Origin: Sphingomonas sp. LM7
GTDB taxonomy: Bacteria; Pseudomonadota; Alphaproteobacteria; Sphingomonadales; Sphingomonadaceae
DNA: 64,000 bases
Direction: 5' to 3'
NCBI RefSeq assembly: GCF_002002925.1
Contig: NZ_CP019511.1
Span: 4,006,501-4,070,500 of the forward strand
The notes beneath the pieces are model-generated. The model was not told where the DNA came from. It searched no databases and was given only the letters and a program-made list of their open reading frames with translations. Positions 25,522-34,744 of this stretch are shown piece by piece. A program made the position numbers and the translations under genes. The stretch's first letter is position 1, and each line of letters begins with the position of its first letter.

Positions 25522-26550
25522 ATGGACGCACGCAACGGCATCGGCGGCACCCTCGCCGGGCTCGACCTTCGCGCCGAGATCGATCGGCTGCGCAAGGAGC
25601 GCAACGCCGTCATCCTCGCCCATTATTACCAGAAGCCCGAGCTTCAGGACATTGCGGACTTCGTCGGCGACAGCCTCGATCTCTCGCGCAAGGCCGCCGA
25701 GACCGATGCCGACGTCATCGCATTCTGCGGCGTCCGCTTCATGGCCGAGACCGCCAAGATCCTCTCGCCCGAGAAGATCGTCGTGCTTCCCGACATGAAC
25801 GCCGGGTGCAGTCTGGAGGACAGCTGCCCGCCCGATCAGTTCGCCGCCTTCCGCGCGCAGCATCCCGATCACATCGCGCTGACCTACATCAACTGCTCGG
25901 TCGAAGTGAAAGCGCTCAGCGACATCATCGTCACCAGTTCCAGCGCCGAGAAGATCCTCAGCCAGATTCCGCTCGACCAGAAGATCATCTTCGGCCCCGA
26001 TCGCAATCTCGGCGGCTATCTCACGCGCACGCTCGGTCGCGAGATGCTGCTCTGGCCGGGCGTATGCATCGTCCACGAGGCGTTCTCGGAAACCGAACTG
26101 CTCAAGCTCGAGGCGCGCTATCCCGATGCCCCCATCGCCGCGCACCCCGAATGCCCGCCGCACATTCTCGACCATGCCGATTATGTCGGCTCGACGCGCG
26201 GCATCCTCGATTTTGCCAAGAGCTTCCCCGGCGACACGCTGATTGTCGCCACCGAGCCGCACATCATCCACCAGATGGAAAAGGCGCTGCCCGAGAAGAC
26301 TTTCATCGGTGCCCCCGGCGCCGACGGCAACTGCAACTGCAACATCTGCCCGTATATGGCGCTCAACAACATGGAGAAGCTCTACCTCGCCCTGCGCGAC
26401 CTGAAGCCGCGGATCGAGATCGAGGAAGGCATGCGCCTCAAGGCCAAACAGAGCCTCGACCGCATGCTCGAAATGGCCAGTGCCAGCGTGGGACAGGGCG
26501 ATCTCGGCCCGGTGCCGGCAGTCGGCGGGGATCCCCGGAAGGGCGACTGA
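25522..26550 (+). CDS. nadA: Quinolinate synthase
   Basis: A 342-residue enzyme that condenses iminoaspartate with dihydroxyacetone phosphate to quinolinate in NAD synthesis. It carries a [4Fe-4S] cluster held by three cysteines; candidates in conserved positions are in [19 protein letters not shown] and [12 protein letters not shown]. The start [22 protein letters not shown] is the family block. nadC lies 2.6 kb downstream, but nadB, which makes the iminoaspartate, is not in the window; some organisms use an aspartate dehydrogenase instead. Confidence 0.97.
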   Translation: MDARNGIGGTLAGLDLRAEIDRLRKERNAVILAHYYQKPELQDIADFVGDSLDLSRKAAETDADVIAFCGVRFMAETAKILSPEKIVVLPDMNAGCSLEDSCPPDQFAAFRAQHPDHIALTYINCSVEVKALSDIIVTSSSAEKILSQIPLDQKIIFGPDRNLGGYLTRTLGREMLLWPGVCIVHEAFSETELLKLEARYPDAPIAAHPECPPHILDHADYVGSTRGILDFAKSFPGDTLIVATEPHIIHQMEKALPEKTFIGAPGADGNCNCNICPYMALNNMEKLYLALRDLKPRIEIEEGMRLKAKQSLDRMLEMASASVGQGDLGPVPAVGGDPRKGD

Positions 26551-26560
26551 GCGCCGCCGT

Positions 26561-27349
26561 TCAGGCCGCGATCTTCATCCTGGCCGGCATGCCGGCTTCG
26601 TCGGCGCGCAGCGTCAGCACCGACACCCCGGAAGCGGTGACCGCGACGGTGTGCTCGAACTGCGCGGACAGCGAACCGTCGCGCGTCACCACGGTCCAGC
26701 CATCGTCCTCGGTTTGTACGCTGCGCCGGCCGCGATTGAGCATCGGCTCGATCGTGAAGGTCATGCCTTCGCGCAGGACCATGCCGGTCCCCGGCTTGCC
26801 GAAGTGGAGGACCTGCGGCTCCTCGTGCATCTCGCGGCCGATGCCGTGGCCGCAATATTCGCGCACCACTGAATAGCCGTTGCGCTTGGCGTGGCGCTCG
26901 ATCGCGAAGCCGATATCCCCCAGCCGCGCGCCCGGACGGACCGCGCCGATGCCCAGCCACAAAGCTTCGTACGTCGTCCGAACCAGCCGCCTGGCCGCCG
27001 GATCAACATCGCCGACGAGGTAGGTCTTGCTCGAATCGGCGATATAACCGTTCTTCTCCAGCGTGATGTCGAGATTGACGATGTCGCCGTCGCGAAGCAC
27101 GTCCGACGCCGAGGGCACGCCGTGGCAGACCACCTGGTTCACGGAGGAATTGAGCACGAAGCCATAGTCATATTGGCCCTTGCTAGCCGGCCGCGCCTCT
27201 AGATCGTCGACGATGAACCGCTCGACCAGCGTATCGATCTCAAGCGTCGACATGCCGGCGAGCGTGGTCCGGTCCAGCATCTCGAACACCGATGCCAGCA
27301 GCCGGCCGGATTTGGCCATCAGCGCCAGTTCTTCAGGCTGCTTCGTCAT
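26561..27349 (-). CDS. map: Methionine aminopeptidase, type I
   Basis: A 262-residue enzyme removing initiator methionine from nascent proteins. The five metal ligands lie in the expected context: Asp in DIVNLDITLEKNGYIADSS (both aspartates), His in REYCGHGIGREMHEEP, and the two glutamates in FTIEPMLN and SLSAQFEHTVAV. HGVPSA is the substrate-pocket His. Its start lies inside the preceding ParD-like gene (17-base overlap), implying coupled translation. Convergent with nadA. Confidence 0.97.
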   Translation of the reverse strand: MTKQPEELALMAKSGRLLASVFEMLDRTTLAGMSTLEIDTLVERFIVDDLEARPASKGQYDYGFVLNSSVNQVVCHGVPSASDVLRDGDIVNLDITLEKNGYIADSSKTYLVGDVDPAARRLVRTTYEALWLGIGAVRPGARLGDIGFAIERHAKRNGYSVVREYCGHGIGREMHEEPQVLHFGKPGTGMVLREGMTFTIEPMLNRGRRSVQTEDDGWTVVTRDGSLSAQFEHTVAVTASGVSVLTLRADEAGMPARMKIAA

Positions 27350-27557
27350 GCTTCACGATTTCCAGCGGCTGTGCCGAAACGCCTGCGCTCCGATGCTCGC
27401 GCGCGACGATCTCGGTGAAGCTGAGCGTCGGATTGACCTCGCACAGCATGCCGATCTTGATCCAATACGCCGCCTGCGCATTGATCGAACGAAGCGAAAC
27501 TCTGCTCGCCCGGCGCACCTGCTCGTGCAGGTCGTCCTCAATATTCACGATGCCCAT
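27333..27557 (-). CDS. ParD-like protein (antitoxin-like)
   Basis: A 74-residue protein whose first half (MGIVNIEDDLHEQVRRASRV) looks like the ribbon-helix-helix DNA-binding start of ParD-type antitoxins, and whose second half (SINAQAAYWIKIGMLCEVNP) matches the ParD_like family. I place the start at the ATG at 27557, which gives the usual length; a longer start at 27617 is unlikely. No RelE/ParE-type toxin follows. Instead the methionine aminopeptidase gene begins 17 bases before its stop, so the pairing is ParD-like with map. Confidence 0.75.
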   Translation of the reverse strand: MGIVNIEDDLHEQVRRASRVSLRSINAQAAYWIKIGMLCEVNPTLSFTEIVAREHRSAGVSAQPLEIVKHDEAA

Positions 27558-27791
27558 CGCAGCCCTGCCATATGATTCGTATATGGATCGTATAGGCACT
27601 GCCTGCGGGGACGCCAAGAGGCCGCAAAGGTCGGCACTACGCTATCTTCCCGGGCTTTTCGCAACGGCGTCCATGACCTTCCGCTCTCCAGACAACCTTC
27701 GTTGACGCCGGCGTCGTCCGCCGTGGCGGCGAAGTTGACCATCAGGTTCTCCCGCCCGGCTCGATCACCCCCGGCCAGCGCAACGGGGACG

Positions 27792-28898
27792 CTAAAGCCG
27801 CCCTGCCAATTGATCGCCTCCCGCCCCGAACAGCGGCAGCGCCCCCGTCTCGGCCGCCTCCACCTCGAAGTTCGAAACCGTGACGCCGACCAGCCGGATG
27901 CCCTTTTCCGGCGGCAGCACCAGTCCGATCAGCTCGCGGCTCGCCGCGCGCAGCGCCTCGTGGCTGCGCACCACGCCCGCGAAGCTCTTGCTCCGGGTGA
28001 TCTGCTTGAAGTCGGCGAACTTGACCTTCACCGTCACCGTCCGCCCGAATGCCTGCGCCTTGTCGCACCAGCCCCAGACATCATCGGCCATGCGCAGCAC
28101 GCCTGCCTCGATCTCGCCCGGCTCGGTCAGATCGCGGTCGAACGTGGTTTCCGAGCCCGAGGATTTGCGCTCGCGCGACGGGTTCACCGGCCGCTCGTCC
28201 TGTCCCCGCGCGATGGCGTGATACCATTCGGCCGAGCTGCCGAAATGCTGGCGCAGGAAGTCGAGCGACTTGTCGCGCAGATCCGCGCCGGTCTCGATCC
28301 CCAGCCGCTTCATCTTGGCCGCAGTCACTGGCCCCACGCCATGGAAGCGCGACACCGGCAGCGTTTCCACCCACGCCGCGCCCATCTCGGGCGTCACGGC
28401 GAACTGCCCATTGGGCTTGCGCTGGTCCGAGGCAAGCTTGGCAAGGAACTTGTTGTACGAAATCCCCGCGGAGGCCGTCAGTCCGGTCTCCTCCAATATC
28501 CGCGCGCGGATCGCCTTCGCAGTCGCCCAGGCGGTCTCCAGCCCGCGCCGGTCGGCAGTGACGTCGAGATAGGCTTCGTCGAGCGACAACGGCTGGATCA
28601 GCTCGGTATAGTCGGCGAAAATCGCGTGGATCTGCCGCGACACCGATTTGTAGACCTCGAATCGCGGCGGCACGAACACCAGTTCGGGGCAGCGCCGCAG
28701 CGCCGTTACAGAAGGCAGCGCCGATCGCACTCCGAAGGTCCGCGCCTCATAGCTTGCCGCCGCCACTACGCCGCGCGCCGCCGCATAGCCCACCGCCACC
28801 GGCCGCCCGCGCAAGTCGGGCGCATCGCGCTGCTCCACCGACGCGAAGAAGGCGTCCATGTCGATATGGATGATCTTCCGGACGGGTGCATCGCTCAC
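27792..28898 (-). CDS. dinB: DNA polymerase IV (Y family)
   Basis: A 368-residue Y-family polymerase for translesion synthesis. Catalytic motifs: HIDMDAFFASVEQRD (first aspartates) and QPLSLDEAYLDVT (Asp-Glu pair). The helix-hairpin-helix thumb is at VSRFHGVGPVTAAKMKRLGI, and the C-terminal little-finger domain with the polymerase IV tail is complete, though no clear beta-clamp pentapeptide QLxLF-type is evident at the end (it ends LFGAGGDQLAGRL). No lexA-type box was clearly seen upstream. Confidence 0.96.
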   Translation of the reverse strand: MSDAPVRKIIHIDMDAFFASVEQRDAPDLRGRPVAVGYAAARGVVAAASYEARTFGVRSALPSVTALRRCPELVFVPPRFEVYKSVSRQIHAIFADYTELIQPLSLDEAYLDVTADRRGLETAWATAKAIRARILEETGLTASAGISYNKFLAKLASDQRKPNGQFAVTPEMGAAWVETLPVSRFHGVGPVTAAKMKRLGIETGADLRDKSLDFLRQHFGSSAEWYHAIARGQDERPVNPSRERKSSGSETTFDRDLTEPGEIEAGVLRMADDVWGWCDKAQAFGRTVTVKVKFADFKQITRSKSFAGVVRSHEALRAASRELIGLVLPPEKGIRLVGVTVSNFEVEAAETGALPLFGAGGDQLAGRL

Positions 28899-29140
28899 GC
28901 AGCCCGTCTAGCGCCGTTCGAACAATAGGGGAACGGTTTAGGTTGGCCGGACCTTGGTTAGGCTGATCCATCCCATCCCTGTTTGCCATGCGCGTGTCGC
29001 AGCACCGTTCTCCACTCCCGAAAGAATGGTGCCTCGACAAGCTCAGCACGAACGGGGCGGGCGAGGCGCGGGACGATAGATTGTGACGCGATACCGAACG
29101 CCCCGTTCCAACCGCGCCCATCTCGCGATACAGCACCCCC

Positions 29141-29986
29141 ATGCCCTTCACCCTCGACCATTTCGACCTCGCTGCCTTCGTGCGCGCCACGCTCGCCGAA
29201 GATCTCGGCGACACCGGCGACATCACCTCCGCCGCGGTGATTCCCGCCGACGCGGTGTTCGAAGGCACGATGGACAGCCGCGACGCGATAACCGTCGCCG
29301 GACTTCCGATCGCCGAAGCATTCTTCCGCGCGCTCGACCCCGAGGCCGAGATCGAGCGGCTGGTCGAGGATGGGCAGAGCGTCCCGGCCGGCACTGACCT
29401 CCTCCGCCTGCGCGGCAAGGCTCGCGCGATGCTCACTGCCGAGCGTTCGGCGCTCAACACCGTCCAGCACCTCTCGGGCATCGCCACGCTCACCCGATCC
29501 TATGTCGATGCCATCCAGGGCACCGGCGCCAAGCTGCTCGACACGCGAAAGACCATCCCCGGCCTGCGCGTGCTCGAGAAATACGCCACGCGTATGGGCG
29601 GCGCGCAGAACCACCGCATGGGGCTGTGGGACGCGGCGATGATCAAGGACAACCATGTCGGCGTCGCCGGTTCGATCGGCGAAGCGGTGCGCCGCGCCGT
29701 CGCCGCGGGCATCGCCAGCATCATCGTCGAAGTCGACCGGATCGACCAGATCGCGCCTGCGCTCGACGCCGGCGCGACGCATCTGCTGCTCGACAACATG
29801 GCTCCGGAAATGCTGCGCGGGGCCGTCGCGCTGGTCGCCGGCCGCGTGCCGACCGAAGCTTCAGGCGGTGTCCGTCTCGACACGATCGGCGCGATCGCGG
29901 CCACCGGCGTTACTTATGTCAGCGTCGGTCGTCTCACCCAGTCCGCCCCCGCCGCCGATATCGGGCTCGACTTCACGGCCGCCTGA
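29141..29986 (+). CDS. nadC: Nicotinate-nucleotide pyrophosphorylase (quinolinate phosphoribosyltransferase)
   Basis: A 281-residue enzyme turning quinolinate and PRPP into nicotinate mononucleotide. Family blocks are present: EDLGDTGDITSAAVIPAD at the start, ERSALNTVQHLSGIAT, TRKTIPGLRVLEKYA with the substrate Arg/Lys residues, GGAQNHRMGLWDAAMIKDNH, and EASGGVRLDTI near the end. Together with nadA it covers two of three steps from aspartate. Upstream 240 bases hold a repeat-like phrase (CTCGACAAGCTCAGCACGAA) and no gene. Confidence 0.97.
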   Translation: MPFTLDHFDLAAFVRATLAEDLGDTGDITSAAVIPADAVFEGTMDSRDAITVAGLPIAEAFFRALDPEAEIERLVEDGQSVPAGTDLLRLRGKARAMLTAERSALNTVQHLSGIATLTRSYVDAIQGTGAKLLDTRKTIPGLRVLEKYATRMGGAQNHRMGLWDAAMIKDNHVGVAGSIGEAVRRAVAAGIASIIVEVDRIDQIAPALDAGATHLLLDNMAPEMLRGAVALVAGRVPTEASGGVRLDTIGAIAATGVTYVSVGRLTQSAPAADIGLDFTAA

Positions 29987-30164
29987 GCCGGCTTGTAATG
30001 TAGGATTTCGCCTGCTGTGCTGCGGTTGTGGAGTATCGGACGAACGGCTCCCCGCTCTTTGAATCCGTCGAACATGGCTTGGCCTTGGCTTTTCGAAAAT
30101 TACGCGGCGATGTAATCTAATTGCCGGTTCACCGTAAAAACCATAAAAATGTCCCGGCCAAATC

Positions 30165-30575
30165 CTATTGCTCGATCGTCACGCTAGCCGGGTGATGCTT
30201 GTCGAGATGCTTCTTGATGATGCGCAGGTTGCGGGTGTTCGACCGGAAGAAAAGATCCGGGATCGCGCCAACCCAGGGGATCATCCCCAGCATCCAGTCG
30301 AACCCGACATTGCCTGCCATCCGCGCGACCTGGGTCTTCGACATGCCGAGGTTGCGCGCCTCCCACGCCATATACGCGCCCATCGCCGCGGCGACCGTCG
30401 TGCCGATGCCGGGGACGAGATCGAGTACCACGTCGAGGCCGACCGGAAAGCGGGTGCCGGGAATGGTGAAGCTGCGCTCCAGCAGATGCTCCATCGCCTC
30501 GATCCGCCGCCGGACGTGCGCGGGATCCTTGCCCAGCGGCAGGTTCTTCGCCGCCGCGCCGAATCCCGTTGCCAT
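30165..30575 (-). CDS. DUF4112 family protein
   Basis: A 136-residue protein of the DUF4112 family, with the two membrane-associated segments LDVVLDLVPGIGTTVAAAMG and VGFDWMLGMIPWVGAIPDLFF. Function unknown. I chose the ATG at 30575 because AAGGCGGAG lies just upstream; a GTG at 30593 would add six residues. It is 24 bases downstream of the SBP lipoprotein gene in the same direction. Confidence 0.8.
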   Translation of the reverse strand: MATGFGAAAKNLPLGKDPAHVRRRIEAMEHLLERSFTIPGTRFPVGLDVVLDLVPGIGTTVAAAMGAYMAWEARNLGMSKTQVARMAGNVGFDWMLGMIPWVGAIPDLFFRSNTRNLRIIKKHLDKHHPASVTIEQ

Positions 30576-30598
30576 TCGCTCCGCCTTGGCCACCCGAT

Positions 30599-32062
30599 TT
30601 ACTCCGCTTCGTTTCGCAGATGGTTCAACGGGTGCCATGCCCGCGTGTTCCGCTGCCACGCCTCCAGCCGCAGCGCGACCAGAGACCAGCGCAGCGGCTG
30701 GGCAAGCGGGATATACGCCGCGTCGGCGGTCAGCGCCGCATCGGCCTCGGCAATGCGCCGCGCGCGTTCGGGCAGGTCGGGCGCCTCGCGGCCCGCTGCG
30801 ATCAGCGCCATGGCCTGCTCCGAACAGGCGACGCATGCAGTCTGCACGAACCAGCGGCCGCTGTCATAGGGCGCGACTGCGTCGATCAGCCGCAGATCGG
30901 CCGCGTCGCCCGGTCCCACGCGTCTGGGCTCCACGCCGATCCACAGCATCGCTTCGGCCAGATGCGCCCAGACCAGCGTTGCCCCGGGCCCGGCGGGCAG
31001 CGCGATGCGCAGCGTCAGCGGTTCTGCATGTGCTCGCCGCCACGTTTGCACCCTTGCCCTTGCCGCCTCGCGGCGCGCGTCCAGCGTCAGCGCCGCCCAG
31101 CCCGGCAGCGCCGGTGATGCTGCGGAGTCGAGCTGGCTGGGAAGCAAGGTCTCCAGCGGCATCCAATCGGGTCGCACCGCCCGGGTCAGCGCCCCGCGGT
31201 CGATCGCCATCGCAATCGCAGCGCGGTTGGCCGGCTCGGCGAGGAAGCCCTCCCGATCGACCACCGCCAGCCCGAACAGCCCCAGCGGCTGGTCGAGGCG
31301 GATATTGGCGGGCGCCAGTTCGGCGGGCGCGACCAGCGGCCAGTCGACGAAGCTCCCGCCGAGGATCAGGTCGGATTCGCGTGCCTTGAACCGCGCCAGC
31401 GCCAGTGCAGCCCGTTCGCCGAGCAGATGAACGGTTTCCTCGGGCTCGGGCGCTCCCGTGTCGCGGCTGCGGCTCGGATCGGGGGCAGGGCGCAGCAGCA
31501 CCCCGCGCGCCATCGGCTGGGCGAGGAACGGGCCGCTGCCGTCCAGCGTGCCGGTGCGGAACACCGCGAGTTCCGGCTGGGCGAACAGCTTGAGCAGATC
31601 GGGCCGGGGGCGCCGCAGGCGCACTTCGATCACCGTCGGGGTCATCTCGACGATCTCGTCGATCACTGCGAGGAACGGCGCCAGCGCGTTGCGGCTGCCC
31701 GGCGCGGCGGCCCGGCGCAGCACGCGCACCACCTGTGCTGCGGTGACCGGCGCGCCGTCGGGCCAATAGGCTTCGCGCAGCCGGAAGATGTAGCTGCGGC
31801 CATCGTCGATGACGATCCAGCGCTCCGCCAGCGCCGGCTCGATCTGGCCCGCCGCGTCGAACCGCACCAGCCCCTGCGCGGTCGCGCCCATCAGCACGCG
31901 CTGCGCGGTATCCAGCGGCCCGGCGCCCGGATCGGCTGCCTTGGCCTCGCCGCCGATCGCACTCACCACTACCGGCGCATCGTCCTTGCGCTGTCCGCTG
32001 CCGCATCCTCCCATCGCCAGCGCAAGGCCAAGCAGAATCACAGGAAGAGTCGATCGCTGCAT
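30599..32062 (-). CDS. ABC-transporter substrate-binding lipoprotein (SBP family 5)
   Basis: A 487-residue exported protein: signal peptide ending in lipobox AMGGC (Cys about residue 19). It has the extracellular solute-binding family 5 pattern of peptide and nickel transporters: VRFDAAGQIEPALAERWIV (the ALAExW block), followed by YIFRLREAYWPDGAPVTA. No ABC permease or ATPase gene is adjacent, so it may serve a transporter encoded elsewhere or be an orphan. ATG at 32062 gives the lipoprotein signal; a longer start at 32107 would add 15 residues in front of it. Confidence 0.85.
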   Translation of the reverse strand: MQRSTLPVILLGLALAMGGCGSGQRKDDAPVVVSAIGGEAKAADPGAGPLDTAQRVLMGATAQGLVRFDAAGQIEPALAERWIVIDDGRSYIFRLREAYWPDGAPVTAAQVVRVLRRAAAPGSRNALAPFLAVIDEIVEMTPTVIEVRLRRPRPDLLKLFAQPELAVFRTGTLDGSGPFLAQPMARGVLLRPAPDPSRSRDTGAPEPEETVHLLGERAALALARFKARESDLILGGSFVDWPLVAPAELAPANIRLDQPLGLFGLAVVDREGFLAEPANRAAIAMAIDRGALTRAVRPDWMPLETLLPSQLDSAASPALPGWAALTLDARREAARARVQTWRRAHAEPLTLRIALPAGPGATLVWAHLAEAMLWIGVEPRRVGPGDAADLRLIDAVAPYDSGRWFVQTACVACSEQAMALIAAGREAPDLPERARRIAEADAALTADAAYIPLAQPLRWSLVALRLEAWQRNTRAWHPLNHLRNEAE

Positions 32063-32165
32063 CGGGGCATCCGCTCGTGGGAGACGAGGCGGGTGTATGG
32101 TCCGCACCGCGCGCTGCCAACCCCAATCCTGGTCAGCCGTCGCGGCAGCGAGGATCGGCAGGGGC

Positions 32166-32252
32166 TGGTGCGGACGGCGGGACTCGAACCCGCACGCCCC
32201 GAGGGGCAGAAGATTTTAAGTCTCCGGCGTCTACCGGTTCCGCCACGTCCGC
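32166..32252 (-). tRNA. tRNA-Leu (anticodon TAA)
   Basis: On the minus strand the 7-bp acceptor stem is GCGGACG with CGTCCGC, discriminator A and encoded CCA. The anticodon arm is GGAGA-CTTAAAA-TCTTC with anticodon TAA, and a long variable arm (TGCCCCTCGGGGCG-like hairpin) precedes the T arm GGGTTCGAGTCCC. Length 87 including CCA fits a class II leucine tRNA. Reads UUA (and UUG by wobble). Confidence 0.97.
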
Positions 32253-32265
32253 ACGAGTGACCTGC

Positions 32266-32316
32266 AAAACGCGAAGAGGCCGGAACCGTCAAGCGGTTCC
32301 GGCCTCTTCGCGTTTT
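32266..32316 (-). terminator. Long perfect palindrome terminating ihfB
   Basis: Arms of 23 bases (32266-32288 and 32294-32316) are exact complements with a five-base loop; each end carries AAAAC/GTTTT, giving a U-tract on either strand. It lies 15 bases past the ihfB stop and 14 bases upstream of the tRNA-Leu 5' end, so it should separate these two minus-strand genes and is strong in either direction. Confidence 0.88.
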
Positions 32317-32330
32317 AAAGGCGGTCTCGC

Positions 32331-32609
32331 TCAGACGTTGAGGCGGACGCGCATTTCCTTGCCGGGCTTGAAATAGGGGACGCGCTTGGCTGCGACGTCC
32401 ACGGTCTCGCCGGTGCGCGGGTTGCGGCCGGTGCGGCCATCGCGTGCGCGGGTGGAGAACGCGCCGAAGCCGCGCAGCTCGACTCGACCGTCCTCGGTCA
32501 GCCGGGCAACGATTTCATCGAAGAATACCGAGACGATCTTCTCGACTTCCCGTGCCGAAAGGCCGGGATTGTCGTCGACCAGCATTTGCACGAGTTCCGA
32601 ACGGATCAT
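32331..32609 (-). CDS. ihfB: Integration host factor, beta subunit
   Basis: A 92-residue HU/IHF-family DNA-bending protein. [18 protein letters not shown] is the IHF-beta-type N-terminus, and the DNA-intercalating beta-arm is [21 protein letters not shown] with the conserved proline in NPRTG. It bends DNA at specific sites with IHF-alpha. The ATG at 32609 is preceded by GGGAGG. It is downstream of rpsA, the classic rpsA-ihfB arrangement. Confidence 0.95.
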   Translation of the reverse strand: MIRSELVQMLVDDNPGLSAREVEKIVSVFFDEIVARLTEDGRVELRGFGAFSTRARDGRTGRNPRTGETVDVAAKRVPYFKPGKEMRVRLNV

Positions 32610-32745
32610 CCGCACCCTCCCTTGGCGCGCGCAGACGGGCGGTGTGTCCGGCGCGGCAAAATCCCCAACGGGGTTTGCTCTAGCGCCCTAATGCAACCTG
32701 CATCAAGGCGAAGATTAACAGTTCAGGGTTTTTTTGAGGCCGAAA

Positions 32746-32771
32746 GGGGGAAGCGGCAAACCGCTTCCCCC
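32746..32771 (-). terminator. Hairpin downstream of rpsA
   Basis: An 11-bp perfect stem GGGGGAAGCGG/CCGCTTCCCCC (32746-32756 and 32761-32771), eight bases past the rpsA stop. On the minus strand the bases after the stem are only weakly T-rich, so termination may be partial, allowing read-through into ihfB. Confidence 0.55.
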
Positions 32772-32778
32772 AACCGGA

Positions 32779-34491
32779 TCAGTTCTTCTCGTTGCGGGCC
32801 TTGAGGGCCTCGCCGAGAATGTCGCCCAGCGACGCGCCCGAATCGGACGAGCCGTATTGCTGAACGGCCTGCTTCTCTTCGGCGATCTGCATCGCCTTGA
32901 CCGAGAAGGTCGGCTTCTTCGAACGATCGAAGCCGGTGACCATCGCGTCGAACTTCTGCGCCACCTGGAAACGCTCCGGGCGCTGCTCGTCGCGGTCGCG
33001 GCCGAGATCGGTGCGCTTGATGAAGCCGGTTGCGCCGTCCTCGCCAACCTGAACCTCAAGGCCCGCGTCGCGGACTTCGAGAACCGTCACGGTGACGATT
33101 GCGTTCTTGTTGAGCTTGTCGCCGCCGGTCGCGGCGACCGCTGCCGAAGGACCGCCACGCTCGAGCTGCTTCATGCCGAGGCTGATGCGCTCCTTGTCGG
33201 GCTCGATCGCGAGCACGATCGCCTTAACGGTCTCGCCCTTGCGATGCAGGTTGAGCGCGTCCTCGCCCGAAATGCCCCAGGCGATGTCCGACATGTGGAC
33301 CATGCCGTCGACGTCGTTGTCGAGACCGATGAACAGGCCGAACTCGGTAGCGTTCTTGACTTCGCCTTCGACTTCGGTGCCGACCGGATGGGCAGCCGCG
33401 AAGGCCTCCCACGGGTTGTTCTGCGCCTGCTTGAGGCCCAGCGAGATGCGACGCTTTTCGGCATCGACCTCGAGAACGACCACATCGACTTCCTGCGACG
33501 TCGAGACGATCTTGCCCGGATGGACGTTCTTCTTGGTCCAGCTCATCTCCGAGACGTGAACCAGGCCTTCGATGCCGGCTTCGAGTTCGACGAACGCACC
33601 ATATTCGGTGATGTTGGTCACACGGCCGGTGAGCTTCTCGCCGACCGGATACTTGGCGGCGGCGCCATCCCACGGATCGCTCTCGAGCTGCTTCATGCCG
33701 AGGCTGATGCGCTGCGTGTCGCGGTTGATGCGGATGATCTGCACCTTCACCGTGTCACCGATGTTGAGCACTTCGCTCGGATGGTTGACGCGCTTGTAGC
33801 TGAGGTCGGTGACATGGAGCAGGCCGTCGATGCCGCCGAGATCCACGAACGCACCGTAATCGGTGATGTTCTTGACGACGCCGTCGATCACCTGGCCCTC
33901 GGCCAGCGACTGGATCAGGCCCGAGCGCTGCTCGGCGCGGGTTTCCTCGAGCACTGCGCGACGCGACACGACGATGTTGCCGCGCTTGCGGTCCATCTTG
34001 AGGATCTGGAAGGGCTGGGGGATGTCCATCAGCGGCGTGACGTCGCGCACCGGACGGATATCGACCTGCGAACCGGGGAGGAAGGCCACCGCGCCCGAAA
34101 GGTCGACGGTGAAGCCGCCCTTGACGCGGCCGAAGATGACGCCCTCGACGCGTGCGGTCTTGGCGAATTCGGTTTCGAGATTGTCCCATGCGGCTTCGCG
34201 GCGGGCGCGGTCGCGGCTGAGCATCGCTTCGCCGTTGGCGTTCTCGACGCGGTCCACATAGACCTGCACCTCGTCACCGACCTTGAGGTCCGCCTTCTGG
34301 CCCGGCGCCGCGAATTCGCGCAACGGCACGCGGCCTTCGGACTTGAGGCCCACGTCGATCACGGCGAGATCATTCTCGATGCCGGTGACGGTGCCGATGA
34401 CGACGCGGCCTTCAAAGCTTTCTGCGCCGCCGAGAGTTTGTTCGAGGAGCGCCGCGAAATCGTCGCGGCTGGGGTTTGCCGTAGTGGCCAT
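32779..34491 (-). CDS. rpsA: 30S ribosomal protein S1
   Basis: A 570-residue protein with six S1 RNA-binding domains in tandem. The repeats are easy to see through phrases such as GAFVDLGGIDGLLHVTDLSYKR, GAFVELEAGIEGLVHVSEMSW and GLFIGLDNDVDGMVHMSDIAW, about 85-90 residues apart. It recruits mRNA to the small subunit. Upstream order cmk-rpsA-ihfB on one strand is conserved in proteobacteria. Confidence 0.98.
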   Translation of the reverse strand: MATTANPSRDDFAALLEQTLGGAESFEGRVVIGTVTGIENDLAVIDVGLKSEGRVPLREFAAPGQKADLKVGDEVQVYVDRVENANGEAMLSRDRARREAAWDNLETEFAKTARVEGVIFGRVKGGFTVDLSGAVAFLPGSQVDIRPVRDVTPLMDIPQPFQILKMDRKRGNIVVSRRAVLEETRAEQRSGLIQSLAEGQVIDGVVKNITDYGAFVDLGGIDGLLHVTDLSYKRVNHPSEVLNIGDTVKVQIIRINRDTQRISLGMKQLESDPWDGAAAKYPVGEKLTGRVTNITEYGAFVELEAGIEGLVHVSEMSWTKKNVHPGKIVSTSQEVDVVVLEVDAEKRRISLGLKQAQNNPWEAFAAAHPVGTEVEGEVKNATEFGLFIGLDNDVDGMVHMSDIAWGISGEDALNLHRKGETVKAIVLAIEPDKERISLGMKQLERGGPSAAVAATGGDKLNKNAIVTVTVLEVRDAGLEVQVGEDGATGFIKRTDLGRDRDEQRPERFQVAQKFDAMVTGFDRSKKPTFSVKAMQIAEEKQAVQQYGSSDSGASLGDILGEALKARNEKN

Positions 34492-34744
34492 AGAGTTTCA
34501 GTTCCTACTTCACGTTTTTTCCGGCCGGCTGGTTGAATCCAGCGGTCTTGGAGGCCGAAATTGCCACGGCGGCCGAATGCCGGTCGCGGCATCCGGCGGA
34601 CAAGAAGAATGCGGAGGCGCTAGACGCTTTGGCTGCGAAAAGGGCGCGCGAGACTCGGGTCTGCGCGCCATACCTCCGCGAGACTATGCCCGCAGGACGC
34701 GCGGCCCATAGCCGAACCGCGCTCGCGAGGCAAGGCGAGGGCAG

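Noticed and set aside
32734..34536. 600-codon open frame opposite rpsA
   Set aside because: Antisense shadow of ribosomal protein S1; composition typical of reverse-strand reading.
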